A stretch of DNA of 64,000 nucleotides. Source: Cucumis sativus. Taxonomy: Eukaryota; Streptophyta; Magnoliopsida; Cucurbitales; Cucurbitaceae. Below are positions 12,481 to 23,160 of the stretch, one piece after another. Location of the stretch: the NCBI RefSeq assembly GCF_000004075.3, contig NC_026658.2, positions 13,442,075 to 13,506,074 on the forward strand, written 5' to 3'. The notes under the pieces were generated by a model. The model was not told where the DNA came from, did no database searches, and saw nothing but the letters and a program-made list of their open reading frames with translations. The first letter of the stretch is position 1; each line of letters starts with the position of its first letter. The position numbers were made by a program, and so were the translations under genes.

Positions 12481-12741
12481 GGAGTAATGCGATTTGTTCG
12501 GGGGCTCACCACTGGAGTTGGAAGAGACACAAGGATTAGAAAGGAAAGGAAGAGGAGCGTCTGATAATCCAGCGGATTCTTTGATGAGGAGTACTATAGT
12601 AGTAGTGGAGGTTCCAAGGACATTGAAGTCAATCCGGTGAGAGTGAGGGAATAGAAGGTTGAGGTTGAAGAGAGTAGAAATTGCAACCAAAATCGGTGAC
12701 GATGGTGGAATCGAAATTGCGAGGGAAGAAGAAAAGAGCAT
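12481..12741 (-). CDS. Possible first exon of an unidentified gene
   Basis: From ATG at 12741 the minus strand reads 87 codons (MLFSSSLAISIPP... to ...NKSHYS) and reaches a strong donor TCC|GTGAGT at 12480. The N-terminus is hydrophobic and Ser-rich, resembling a signal or transit peptide or membrane anchor. The same frame stays open upstream into a CT-rich leader, and an ATG at about 12808 would join it if one base were added. I do not recognise the product. No convincing following exons were found, and it may be a transposon-borne fragment. Confidence that it is a functional gene is low. Confidence 0.3.
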
Positions 12742-12864
12742 CACAATCGAAGTAGAGGAGGAATCAACACTGGAGAAAGGAGAAGATAAGGAGAACCTGC
12801 CATTAATGGAAGAGGGAGGAAGTGAGAGAGAAAGGAGAGGGAATTAATTAATTAAAGAGAATTA

Positions 12865-13190
12865 GGGTTTGAGAAGAGAAAGGGAAAATGGAGTGTACGA
12901 ACAAAGAAGAAGAAGAAGAAATGGAAAGGACGCGCTAAGAGAAGAAGATGGATCGGTGAAATGGGTATGATAGGGTTTCTTCCTTAAAGAAATGGAAATT
13001 CAGAGATAGGCCTTAGGATTTTGAGAAGAGAAAGGAAAAATGGAGTGTACGAAGAAATGGAAAGGACGCACTAAGAGAAGAAGATGGAGATTGGATCCGC
13101 ACTAGAGAAGAAGATGGAGATGGATCCGCGAAATGGGTATGATAGGGTTTCTTCCTTACAGAAACGGAAATTGAGAGATAGGCCAAAGAA
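12865..13190. repeat. Tandem duplication of about 150-170 bp
   Basis: 12868-13014 and 13017-13189 share GAGAAGAGAAAGG, AAATGGAGTGTACGAA, AAATGGAAAGGACGC, CTAAGAGAAGAAGATGGA and GAAATGGGTATGATAGGG in the same order. The second copy contains a further short internal duplication (GAGAAGAAGATGGAGAT twice). The sequence is purine-rich on the plus strand. Confidence 0.75.
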
Positions 13191-13319
13191 GACAAGAGAG
13201 CAAGAGAGAATGGGGGAGGAGGGAGGAGAGGGAGACTTGGCCGTTAGAGAAGAGGAGAAAGAAATTTTAAATGAGAGAGACTGTACATGTAGGGTTTTTA
13301 TTAGATTTTTTTTTTTTTG

Positions 13320-14340
13320 AAATCTTGCTTAATTGGATTTAGAGAATTTTGTGTATTCGGTTCACTGACGTATTAGCTGTCCATTGGTCCATTGTTTTGT
13401 CATTTTTTTTTCAACAAACTAAATGTTTTAAGCCATTTACAAATTAGATTTCGATAAATCGATAATCATATTTTTTTACAATATAGGACTAAAAAAGATA
13501 ACTAATTTATATATATATATATATATACATACAACAGTATTTAGTTAAATTACAAAAAAATTTTTGAATTTTGTAGTTTGTGTAAAAAATAACCTTAAAC
13601 TTTGAAATGTTAAAAAAAATTGTTTTGAACTTTTAAAAATTATTCATAAATACATCTACATACGTAGGATGAAGGTATTGGCATGCTTCTCTAAAAAAAC
13701 TTTCCAAAAAGATGTTGTGTGACTTTTGAAAAGAAAAATTACAAATGGGGTCGTTTTTAAACAAATTAGATATATCGAGTTATGTTTCTTTAATTTTTTT
13801 CCTTTTTTCACATCAATCTTTACTTTTTTTTTGGAACCCTGCAAAAATAACAAAAACATTTATAATCACATGACTCATGTCACTACATTTTCTAAATTTT
13901 AAAAGTAGTAAATTTAAAAGTTGATAACCCTATGATTATCGTTTGATAGTCATCTAATATCACTAATTTTGTCATATTCGTAATATCCAAATAAGGTTTC
14001 TTGGTGAGTCTAGAGTCGAACGTGAGGACTTATACTAAAAATATATTTATATTTTGAAATGATCTTAAGGTGATTAATAACATACGCCTAAGAACCATAG
14101 CGGTATCATCCACTTGTAGGGTGGGAGGGGAGTCATCCACTATAGATAAGGTCCACTTGTCTTCCTAACTTCATAAGGCTGCCAAAAGAGTTAGGCATAA
14201 TCACATCCACACATTTACCCTTCTCTCGAACATAAACCAACTCTCTTTTCTTCCTAATAACGAGTAATTGCATCCGATTACCTACCTCCTTTTCCTTAAT
14301 ATGCCTAATGGGGAGCTATTAGTCTTACTTTCCTCCAACT
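13320..14340. other. AT-rich intergenic sequence with an AT microsatellite
   Basis: No gene seen. An (AT)n run lies at about 13,508-13,526. The remainder is AT-rich with a few short frames and no family resemblance. Confidence 0.5.
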
Positions 14341-14349
14341 ATTTAAAGT

Positions 14350-15420
14350 CTAACACCACATCCACAAGACACAATTGTCCATTCCTCCTCTTTGTTTGAA
14401 ACCACCTTGCTCACATCATCCTCTCGATGAACTTTGTTTTCCACAATCTTAGGACACTTACCACTAGAATGCCCAAAAGACCGGCATAAATTACACCTTC
14501 GAGGCTTCCACTAATAATTCACAGTCATAACGAAATCCTCTCCCCTAAGGTGAATTGTAAATTCAGCAAGCATAGGAGAGTCCACATTTGATTCAACACA
14601 TACTCAAGCATGTGACAACCTTCGTCTTTCCTTAGTAGCTAGATCTAAAGATAGAGGTTTTCCTATAGCACTAGCCACAACAGTCAATCTGACATCTGTC
14701 CATAACTCCATTGGAATCCTACCTAGTTTAATCCATATAGGAACATAATAAAAAACAAAGGATTTAGGGACAATACCTGGAGTCCATTTACGGAGGAGCA
14801 TACTTTTGCAGCAAGATGTCGCGATCAACGAGATAGGATCCATTCAACAAGTTTTGGGCATCTGAATTGGAAACAGATGAGTCCGTTCTCAAGAATTGTA
14901 ATCGTTGGCATTTTAATTTTATCAACAATAACAACGAGCTAAACAAAATCCTCTATCCAGAACGCACTAATGAAAACTAAAATGTAAAATAAGTACGAAG
15001 TAATTAATTAAAACAGAAGACAAAAGAAACCCAAAGTAAGTTGACAAAATGCCCACAATAAGCTTCAAGAGAGTGAGAGGGAACACCAAGAGAAACATGA
15101 ATAGCCTTGCTAACTTTTCACTACTAGCCAACTACATATTTTTTACAATACGTGTTAGGGAAATCTTTCCCTTTGCAAAACATACCAATATATAATCAAT
15201 CATTGGCTCCTTATGGGAAAATACAGAAGCCCTATACATGTCTGTTTCAAGCCTGTGTTGAACAACTTTTAATTCCCTAAGATAAGGAGATTTATCTGAA
15301 GGTTCGAGAATAATGACATGTCCTAAACTAACCCACCATTTCGCAACAGTGAACCAGTTTGATCGTTAGGGGACAACTTTTGATAATAAGCGCACAACCA
15401 TGCCCCAATTCCAATGTTGC
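14350..15420 (-). pseudogene. LINE ORF1 fragment with DUF4283-like and CCHC zinc-knuckle parts
   Basis: On the minus strand, 14843-14604 reads WTPGIVPKSFVFYYVPIWIKL then GRIPMELWTD and GKPLSLDLATKERRRLS, a segment seen in plant LINE ORF1 proteins between DUF4283 and the zinc knuckle. Downstream (about 14520-14440) VNY, stop, WKPRRCNLCRSFGHSSGKCP gives the C-x2-C-x4-H-x4-C knuckle. Upstream (about 15330-15140) KWWVSLGHVIILEPSDKSPY and LETDMYRASVFSHK are coding-like in the same strand and may be its N-terminal part. Stops show it is inactive. It is opposite in strand to the 5-9 kb LINE. Confidence 0.65.
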
Positions 15421-15629
15421 CCAAAAGTAAAGGCCTTTCTTCACACTGCTCCATAAAAAAAAGTTCGGCTTTCACATAAAGATCTTATTTCTTTTTTATT
15501 GCTCCAAGAGATCTAATAGATCTATTTTCACCACACAAATCCCTTTTGTTATCATGGAAAATGTGTTGGTTGTGCTCAAACCAAATCTCTGCTAGCAACA
15601 CTTTTATCAAATTAACCCATATTTTTTTT

Positions 15630-16095
15630 AAAAAAAAAAGAGGATATGAGTCTCACTATTATTAATATTGAAAAATGAAGAGACAAAGCTCAATGTAATG
15701 AGGATTATACAAAGAGCAATAGGACAGAGGATCAACAGACGCACCTGGACATCTCAATTAGGTTGACACCCCCTTAGCGCCCTCATCACATCCAAAAAGC
15801 GACAACACAAGATCAAAACCAAAAGCCACAAATAGAAGGCTTTTTTTGTGTTTGTTTTGCCTTTGGACATTACTCCTTTGTTATGGGTTTTAGCTTGGTT
15901 GGATATGATGAGGGTGCTATGGGGGTGTCAACCTAGTTGAGATGCCAAGGTGCACCCCCTGATCCATGGTTACATGTTCATTGTATAACTCTCTTGTACT
16001 CTGAGTTTTTGTCTAATTATTATTATTATTTTAATATTAATAAAGAGGTTGTCTCCTTTTCAAAAAAAAAAAAGAAAAAAAAAAACAAAACAAAA
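15630..16095. repeat. Inverted pair of retroposon 3' tails (arms about 210 bp)
   Basis: The plus-strand copy (about 15,856-16,095) reads GGATATGATGAGGGTGCTA, GGGGGTGTCAACCTAGTTGA, GATGCCAAGGTGCACC and ends AATATTAATAAAGAGG..CTTTTC plus poly-A. The reverse complement of 15,632-15,842 gives the same order with a few changes and its own A/T-run at the outer end. Poly-A at both outer ends and head-to-head placement suggest two separate retroposon insertions (SINE or LINE 3' ends). Transcripts through it could fold into a long hairpin. Confidence 0.7.
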
Positions 16096-16559
16096 CAAAA
16101 GCCACAAATATAAAACCAAACAAAATGATAAAATAATATGTCCAAAACAAAATCATAAATCATAGGTAGCAGGTCGAGAACAAAGAAGAATAAGCCTTGA
16201 TTGAGCAAAAAATCCCAACAAATATTGAATGTTTGGAGAAGACGGAACCAACATTTCGATACAAAGACATAGTCAATTAAAAGGTGCTAAATATTTTTCA
16301 TGTTATCAACACAAATGGGGCAGACATGAGGTGAGAGGACATGGGAGAGAAGTTTTCTTTGAAGTACTAAAGCACGGTTTAATTTTCCAAACAACGTAAT
16401 TCATATGGGGAAATTTATCCAAAGAGTGAGCTAAATAGCCCAATGAGTGATTGTTTTATAAAACATCGTTTTGAAATATTAAGTATTTAACAATTAACTC
16501 TTAACATAAATGAAATCAAATTCAAACAACTTATCTCAAACTTTCCCTTTCAGTTGCTA

Positions 16560-16790
16560 TACCTAGAATCGTCGAGACGAAAAACAATAAACTAGGCATA
16601 GAAGCCCTATCCCGTGATACGATACTTACGAGATGAAACTCTAGGCATCAATTGTGCCCTATCTCGTTATAACTACAATGAGATGGAAAACTAGGCATTC
16701 GTACAGGGTCTCGTCCCTTGAGATGGGAAACTAAGCATCTTTAAAAGTCTTCATCTCTTATCTAATACCAATGATGGAAAGCTAGGTATT
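16560..16790. repeat. Degenerate short tandem repeats (GAGATGGGAAACTAGGCAT-like)
   Basis: The motif GAGATG-AAA-CTAGGCAT recurs about five times at intervals of roughly 50-60 bp. It is probably LTR interior. No gene overlaps it. Confidence 0.5.
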
Positions 16791-17439
16791 TACTGAATAT
16801 CCAAATCAAATGACCTCTATGCACAAGAAAATCTCTCCCGAAGGGTTGCTATATATCTTAGAATATTTTAGGTATAGACTAAAACATGCTAATATTATTT
16901 TCAAGCTTAAACATTTTGAAAACTTAGCACAATCATGATTGCTTATAATTTTCATTAGTAAATTCATCAATAAAAACATGTTTACCAAAATGTTTCTAAA
17001 TGCATGCTTTGGAAATACTTTATAAGTCAGTATCCTCAAATATTCAAACATCAAAGCATGCTTGAAACATTTGATAGTAAATTCATGTTTAGAAATCAAC
17101 TTAAACTCATTTTTGTCACTTATAGAGAGTAGCTTGGACCCTTGGCTTATAAACTTGTTCGATCTCCTTCAGATCTAAAATAATGAAAAATAATGGGAAA
17201 TAATTCCATTTAATTCCCATTGATCATAAAAATATCAAAACTTTGCTTAAAATTTCCAAAACCCACAAAAACAGCGAAAGACATTAGCTTGCGTACAAAA
17301 TATTGTGGCAGAAGTTGGCAGGCGCGCGTAGGGCTTGCCTTGCCATGTCTCGTTCTAACCTCATGTGCAGCGTGTCACAATCACAACTTTTCAAACACGG
17401 AACAGACTATTGTGCGGCACTTGTTGTAACTCGATGAAC

Positions 17440-18728
17440 ACGTCAGTTGTATGAAATTCGATACGATGTAGCCTCCCTACAAGTTTTAAGAGAAATTGGT
17501 TTTATTAAACATGAGAGAGAAAGGAAAGCATTGGAAACATCGTTAAAAAAAACTTTGAAGACTGTCCATTGCAAAGAGAGCTTAAATTGCAAAGAGTACC
17601 TCTGTGATGAGATTGGTTTGTGGAACCAATTGGGATGGGAAAAAGTTTAGAGATATTTGAGAGAAACTCTTTTCTTTTTGCAAAGAGCAATAGCGTTAGC
17701 CTTATTTTTTCTTTTTTATTAATTCATTTTTTTAAGAAAATTGTTTTCTTCTAGATATTATAACTCTCTTTCCTTCTAGGAATAGAAAATGAAGTAGAAG
17801 AGAACCATGAGATTCTATTAATTTACAAATAATTAAATTAATATATATTTCAAATCTATTGATTAATTAAACATTAATCAATTAGTTAATAATTAATGAA
17901 ATCGAATTTAATTAAATAATATTAAACTAAACTATTAATTAATTCTCCAATTAACTAATAACACTAAATTATTTATCTTATATTTAACTTAAATTAAATT
18001 TGAATCATATTCAAATATAAGTTTCTCTCAATAATTTTAATATGAATCCAATTCACATTAAATTAATATTTGAACTCATTTAAATATTTTATCTCTCATA
18101 AATTAATTTTGAATCATCCCCAAAGTTAAATTTATATAGTAAAGTTTGATAAACTTTATATTATAATGTATCACTATACATTATACTAATTCCCAAGTTA
18201 AATTTAAACATTTTAAATTACAACCAATACAAATAAATCTCATTACCCTTTACGAGCTAGGAAAAGGACCTAATGGACCTACAGATCAGAAGCTACAACG
18301 ATCTAAGATTAATTGGCTAAACTCATTAACCACATTAATCAATATTCGTTAGTGTGTGTACACTCCACTAAAGACTCACAACTGAACTCTTCTCACTAAA
18401 AATATATTTCTATGTCCACGGATATAGACCAATAATAGTAAGTTAGTCCTTCACGAGTGTTTGTATCACCAGTTGGATCAATTTACCGCTTTACCCCTAT
18501 GTTACCTCTAACCTTAAAAACCAGTGCTCCTCTAATGAACAACTTGTTTATGGTCCTACTAATAAACAAAAACCCCTCTCATGTCATCGAGAGGGTACGG
18601 GCCCTTTGTTCAAGTTTTGGAGACACCATTTAAGCTAACATTCATCTACTTACCCTAAAGTAGGAAATGAGTGAATTCCATTTTGTGCAATTATAATCCC
18701 AACTCCACACTCAGTCTTGTCCCCAAAA
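17440..18728. mobile_element. Copia-type LTR remnant, family copy 2
   Basis: 17.68-18.24 kb matches 30.29-30.90 kb closely (shared blocks ATAACTCTCTTTC, AATTAAATTAATA, AACATTAATCAATTAGTTAA, ATCATATTCAAATATAA, TTATATTATAATGTATCACTATA). 18.25-18.36 kb matches the LTR-like part near 2.98-3.09 kb. It therefore belongs to one dispersed LTR family with copies at 2.6-3.1, 17.4-18.7 and 28.0-30.9 kb. No coding part remains here. A CACTA-like end adjoins it at 18,729. Confidence 0.65.
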
Positions 18729-19720
18729 TCACTACTACAAAACAGGCTCTCTTGATGGTTGTAGTTTTCCTTTCTTGACGTTTTTGAGAAAAAACGTCAA
18801 GAAAGATGTGATTTCAAATAAAAAAAACGTCAAGAATTTTTATGAAAGGCCAATTTTCAACTTTCTTGACGTTTTTTGTGCAATTAAACATCAAGTAAGA
18901 TGTATTTTTTCTTGACGTTTTTTAAACGTCAATAATATATAGTTTCCTCGATGTTTTAAAAACGTCAAGAAATTTATAAAAAAATCTTAACGTTTTTAAA
19001 ATGTCGAGATAATTCTAAAAAGTTCTTGACATTTTTACAAACATCAAAAAATTTATAAAAAATTCTTGACGTTTTTAAAACGTCAAGATAATTCTAAAAG
19101 ATCATTGATGTTTTTACAAACTTTAAGAAATTTTAATTTGTTTTTGACGTTTTAAAAACGTCAAGAAATTTCTAAAAAATTATTGTTTTAATATTCTTTT
19201 ACAAAACACAGCGTTTCAATTAGATCACTTCCCCTTTTCTTAATTAAACCTAATTCGCCGCGACTTTGTCCCTTCTCCACCCGAAATCAAAAGCGTCGTT
19301 CACCTAACCTTCCCTTCGCGTTCATCTGTGCATTCATTTGCGTTCATTGCCGAAAAAGACTTCCCTTCGCGTTCATCAGCATTCACCTTCATTCATTTGC
19401 GTTCATCGTCCGTCACCGTTCGTCTGCTTTGCGTTCCCTTCACCTTCGTTGATTTGCGTAAGTTTGTTCACCGTTCGAAATGCGTAAACACATTCTCTGT
19501 TCGAAAATGAGTAAACACGTTCACCGTCCTTCTGTCACATTCCACTTTCGCTAAACCTCTATTCGTTTCCAAATCCTTCATGGTTACTCATTCGTTGTCC
19601 CTCAAAATTGTCGTCCTTCTCTACGAAAACGTCGTCCTTCTTTTGAGTCTTCATTCCCCTTTATGTCATCCTTCTGTATTTAGAGGTTATACTTCATTCC
19701 CCTAAAACTTCCACTGGTTT
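18729..19720. mobile_element. CACTA-like element end, copy 2
   Basis: It begins CACTACTACAAAACAGG, close to the CACTACAAGAAA-type terminus of plant CACTA transposons, and is followed by about 450 bp of alternating AACGTCAAG and CTTGACGTT motifs forming nested hairpins. Beyond 19.2 kb lies a C-rich, Ser/Phe-codon-rich stretch (CGTTCATC..CGTTC repeats) resembling an untranslated leader. The other terminus was not found. Confidence 0.6.
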
Positions 19721-19739
19721 CCATATTTCAAGAATTTGA

Positions 19740-20905
19740 AATTTTTATAGGATATTGCTAGTGGAAATTAAGTCAATTATGTTTGCTCCCAAACTACCTC
19801 CTGACTATGCTGTCTGGTTAGGAGAAATAAAGTCTTTGTCATATTTCAAGGTAGTGTATGTTAACCAACACTTAGTGATTTTGTGTTTATGAGCTTATTT
19901 TAGTTAATATGTTTTTGTAGGAAAAATATGATGTCAATATGGCATATTATACGATGAAATTGTAGTCGTTTAACACAAAATTTTGAGGTTCTTTTTCAAC
20001 TAATTATGCTTTATCTAATATATTTTTCCAAATCTTAAAGAAGAACTTTTGATTTCATTGGAGTTTATCATTAGAGGCATTACTATATTGGCTGCCTCTC
20101 AGTGGGCTATAGGTTTTCCAATGGTCATTTGAGACTGGTTGATAATAGCAAAAGTTAGAGCTTGAGAAGAAGGAGCGAAGAAAGTAGTGAAGACAAAAGA
20201 AGAAAGAAAGCTGAGTGAAAAACGAAAATTGACAAGGTAGAGATGTGACATGAAAATGATGATGAGAAGTGAAGGAGGCACGACACAATACTGGTACACA
20301 ATAACAAAGCCTTGATAATTAAAAAAAGGATGGTGCCAAGAAAATTTAAATACAAAAAAAAATGAAGGTTCTTGCAAGTGTATTGAGTGAATGGGAGAAA
20401 GAAAGGATAAAAAAGGTAGAAAGAGAGAAAGAGAAGTCAAGGGTAGAGATACATAGCTTTGTATATAGAAACTTTATGTTTATACTCCATTATACGTTGT
20501 GGAGAATATAACATCCTGATATGTTTGATTCAATTTGAATGATGCAATTATTTATTTTTCTGCAATAATTCTACTTTCTAGAACCTAAATTTTGAAAGCC
20601 TACTAATTTTTCAGAATTAATTCGAGACCCCACTTTTTCTCCCCTTCCTACCTACGGTTACTTTTTGCTTAAACTTTAAAAGTTGTTTGAAAATTTTTGC
20701 TGAAACTTGTAAAATTTGTTTGAAGTTCGTATATCTCTCACATATTGCAAGGTTTCTTAATTATTTTATTGAATTTCCTACATAAATGCATTCAAATATG
20801 AGTTGACATTATTGGAAAAGATCCGTCATCCTAAAGTAGTTCAGTTTTTTGGTGTCGTTACTCAGAATTTGCCTATGGTGATTGTTTCTGAATACCATCC
20901 GAAGG
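19740..20905 (+). pseudogene. Host-gene-like exon fragments, including an ILK/VIK-type kinase exon
   Basis: At about 20,785-20,904 the frame AFKYELTLLEKIRHPKVVQF, FGVVTQNLPMVIVSEYHPK ends at a GT. This matches the N-lobe of plant integrin-linked-kinase-type Raf-like kinases, whose segment usually reads HELTLLEKVRHPNVVQFVGAV. The catalytic loop and other kinase exons are not nearby. Another exon-like pair at 19.75-19.85 and 19.92-19.97 kb (PKLPPDYAVWLGEIKSLSYF, then EKYDVNMAYYTMKL) is unidentified. Both lie behind the CACTA-like end, so capture by a transposon is plausible but unproven. Confidence 0.5.
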
Positions 20906-22156
20906 TATGGATACATTTTCTTACCCTTTATTTTATTCTAATGAAAATTATTTCATCATGTTTCATTCCAAGCATTTCATTACATATTTTGTTCATATAT
21001 GATGAATGGTGATTAGTTTTTGTATCAACTTATTCCCTCTTCCATGTGTATTTCATCTTCCAGGGTGATATATATCAATATATTCCCTCTTCAATTGATT
21101 CTTGTTTTTACTCTTGGCTTATAGGTTGCTACATGATCGTATATTAGGAGCAAAATTGTGCAATTAGTTTATAGTTAGGGAGATTTCAATAGTAAAAAGC
21201 AAAGAGAGTAAATGGTAACAAAATCATATTGTTCACATGAAATGATAAAATAATCATTACACATTTACAAGAACAGTAAATAAATTATGTGATTTTCGTG
21301 AGAAAAATGAAGAAGAAATAGCTTCTAACAAAAGTGAATATAAATTAAAGGAGAATATAAAACTGTTGAAAATATTTATTTTCAATAATTCGGAAGTTCT
21401 TTGGCTATATATAATGGAAGAGAGCCTTTCCAAGGTGTGATGCCTGGCGTCAACAACGACGCGCTTAGCACATATACGGAACCGAACACACATCTTCTTG
21501 GTGTTTGTCTATGCAAAAGCCTCGAGTGGCTATGGTCTTCTTCTTCTTGTGAGGGAAATGGTTGAAGTTGCTAGACTATTTCAATTACTATGTGAGAAGT
21601 GGCTGAATTTTATTGGACCTCTCTTCTTGGGCTTACTTTTTACAATTGTTTAACAATCTCTCTCCGAATATACCTTCGTCCCCTTAGCTGCTTCCCACTT
21701 TGGTAAAATTGCCAAAGCTTTATGTGTACATTGCAAGAGATAGAGGAGCAAGGCAAAATAAGGTTATTGGAACAAGGCGAAAGTTATCATTTCGTGACAC
21801 AAATTGAGTTTTCTTGACAAAATTTTCGCATTGTTAATTAATGACATAAATGTGTCATTAAAAATTACCCTAATAAAAAATCAATGTTTTCCTTCAATCA
21901 TACGCTTTTTGATTTAAAACAAATAATTCGAAGCTTTCATCCCACTTGTGAACAACAACCGAAAAAAACCTTACTTCATCCCACATCGTCGTTGTCTTTA
22001 GCTCTCTCGCAAATGCTCTCTGGCGACGTTCCCCCCTCTCTCGCAAATACTCTTCACGACTTTTCCTCTCTCTCAAAATTAAGCTCTCCACCCACCATTT
22101 GAAGGAACTCACCAAATTTGCAAGTAATTGAAGAATTCGTGGTCCATGAGATCGAT

Positions 22157-22680
22157 TAAGTCCATTTATGAGTTAGTTTGATTAGATTATGTCACATATA
22201 CATGTATTACAATTAAGGGACACTTGCGAAAATGGCAAAATAAGTTATAATAATTAAGTCCATAGAACACATACTTTATTATTTGAGAAAGTGACAAAAC
22301 AAAGACAGCAGCTCACACATCAAGAGGTAAAATGTCACAAATGCCCTCGTTATTGATGTACATTTGATACACCTTATACACGTCTGATACACCTAATACC
22401 TCTTGATACATTAAGTCCATTTATGAGTTAGTTTGATTAGATTATGTCACATATACATGTATTACAATTAAGGGACACTTGCGAAAATGGCAAAATAAGT
22501 TATAATAATTAAGTCCATAGAACACATACTTTATTATTTGAGAAAATGACAAAAACAAAGACCAACTCACACATCAAGAGGTAAAATGTCACAAAAGCCC
22601 TTGTTATTGATGTACATTTGATACACCTTATACACGTCTGATACACCTAATACCCCTTGATACACTTGATACTTCTTACT
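22157..22680. repeat. Tandem duplication, period 255 bp
   Basis: TAAGTCCATTTATGAGTTAG starts at 22,158 and again at 22,413. The two units are almost identical through GGGACACTTGCGAAAATGG, AACACATACTTTATTATTTG, CACACATCAAGAGGTAAAAT and CTTATACACGTCTGATACAC. High identity means a recent duplication. Confidence 0.9.
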
Positions 22681-22960
22681 GATACACTTGATACATTTGA
22701 TAGATACAATTCATGCACTCGGTACTCATTGATACACTCGATACTTTTTGATACACACCTGAAACATCTTCATACACATAATACTTCTCGTTACACTTGA
22801 TTCTTCTTGATACACTTGATACCCCTGAGGCCTTGATACACTTGATTAGTTTGATACACTTAAAGACTTCACTTATAAGTTTGATACACTTGATACACCA
22901 CTAATAAACTTGTTATACTTCATTGGTACACTTAACAAATTTGATATGTTTGATGTACAT
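22350..22960. repeat. Short degenerate tandem repeats of GATACACTTGATAC
   Basis: The core GATACACTTGATAC and variants (GATACACCT, GATACACTCGATAC) occur more than fifteen times with spacing of about 12-25 bp. It overlaps the right half of the 255-bp duplication and ends next to a CACTACAAGAAA sequence. Confidence 0.8.
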
Positions 22961-22963
22961 GCA

Positions 22964-23160
22964 CTACAAGAAATTTACCCTTGTCGATGACAAATATCGT
23001 CAGTAAATCTTCAAAAACTAATCGACTTTTCATTTGCCAACAAAATTAAGTTGTCAACACACACTGTCACGTAGGTCTGTCGGAAGATCCTCTATCGATG
23101 GCAAAAAATAAACTATCAGCAAAAATAGGAACTATCGATGAAATTGAACCATCAGTGTGC
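22964..23160 (+). mobile_element. CACTA transposon terminus
   Basis: CACTACAAGAAATTTACC at about 22,964 is the canonical terminus of plant En/Spm-type elements. Subterminal TCGATGAC/GTCGGTAA/CATCAG-like motifs follow. The matching TTTCTTGTAGTG end was not found nearby, so only one end is annotated. Confidence 0.6.
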
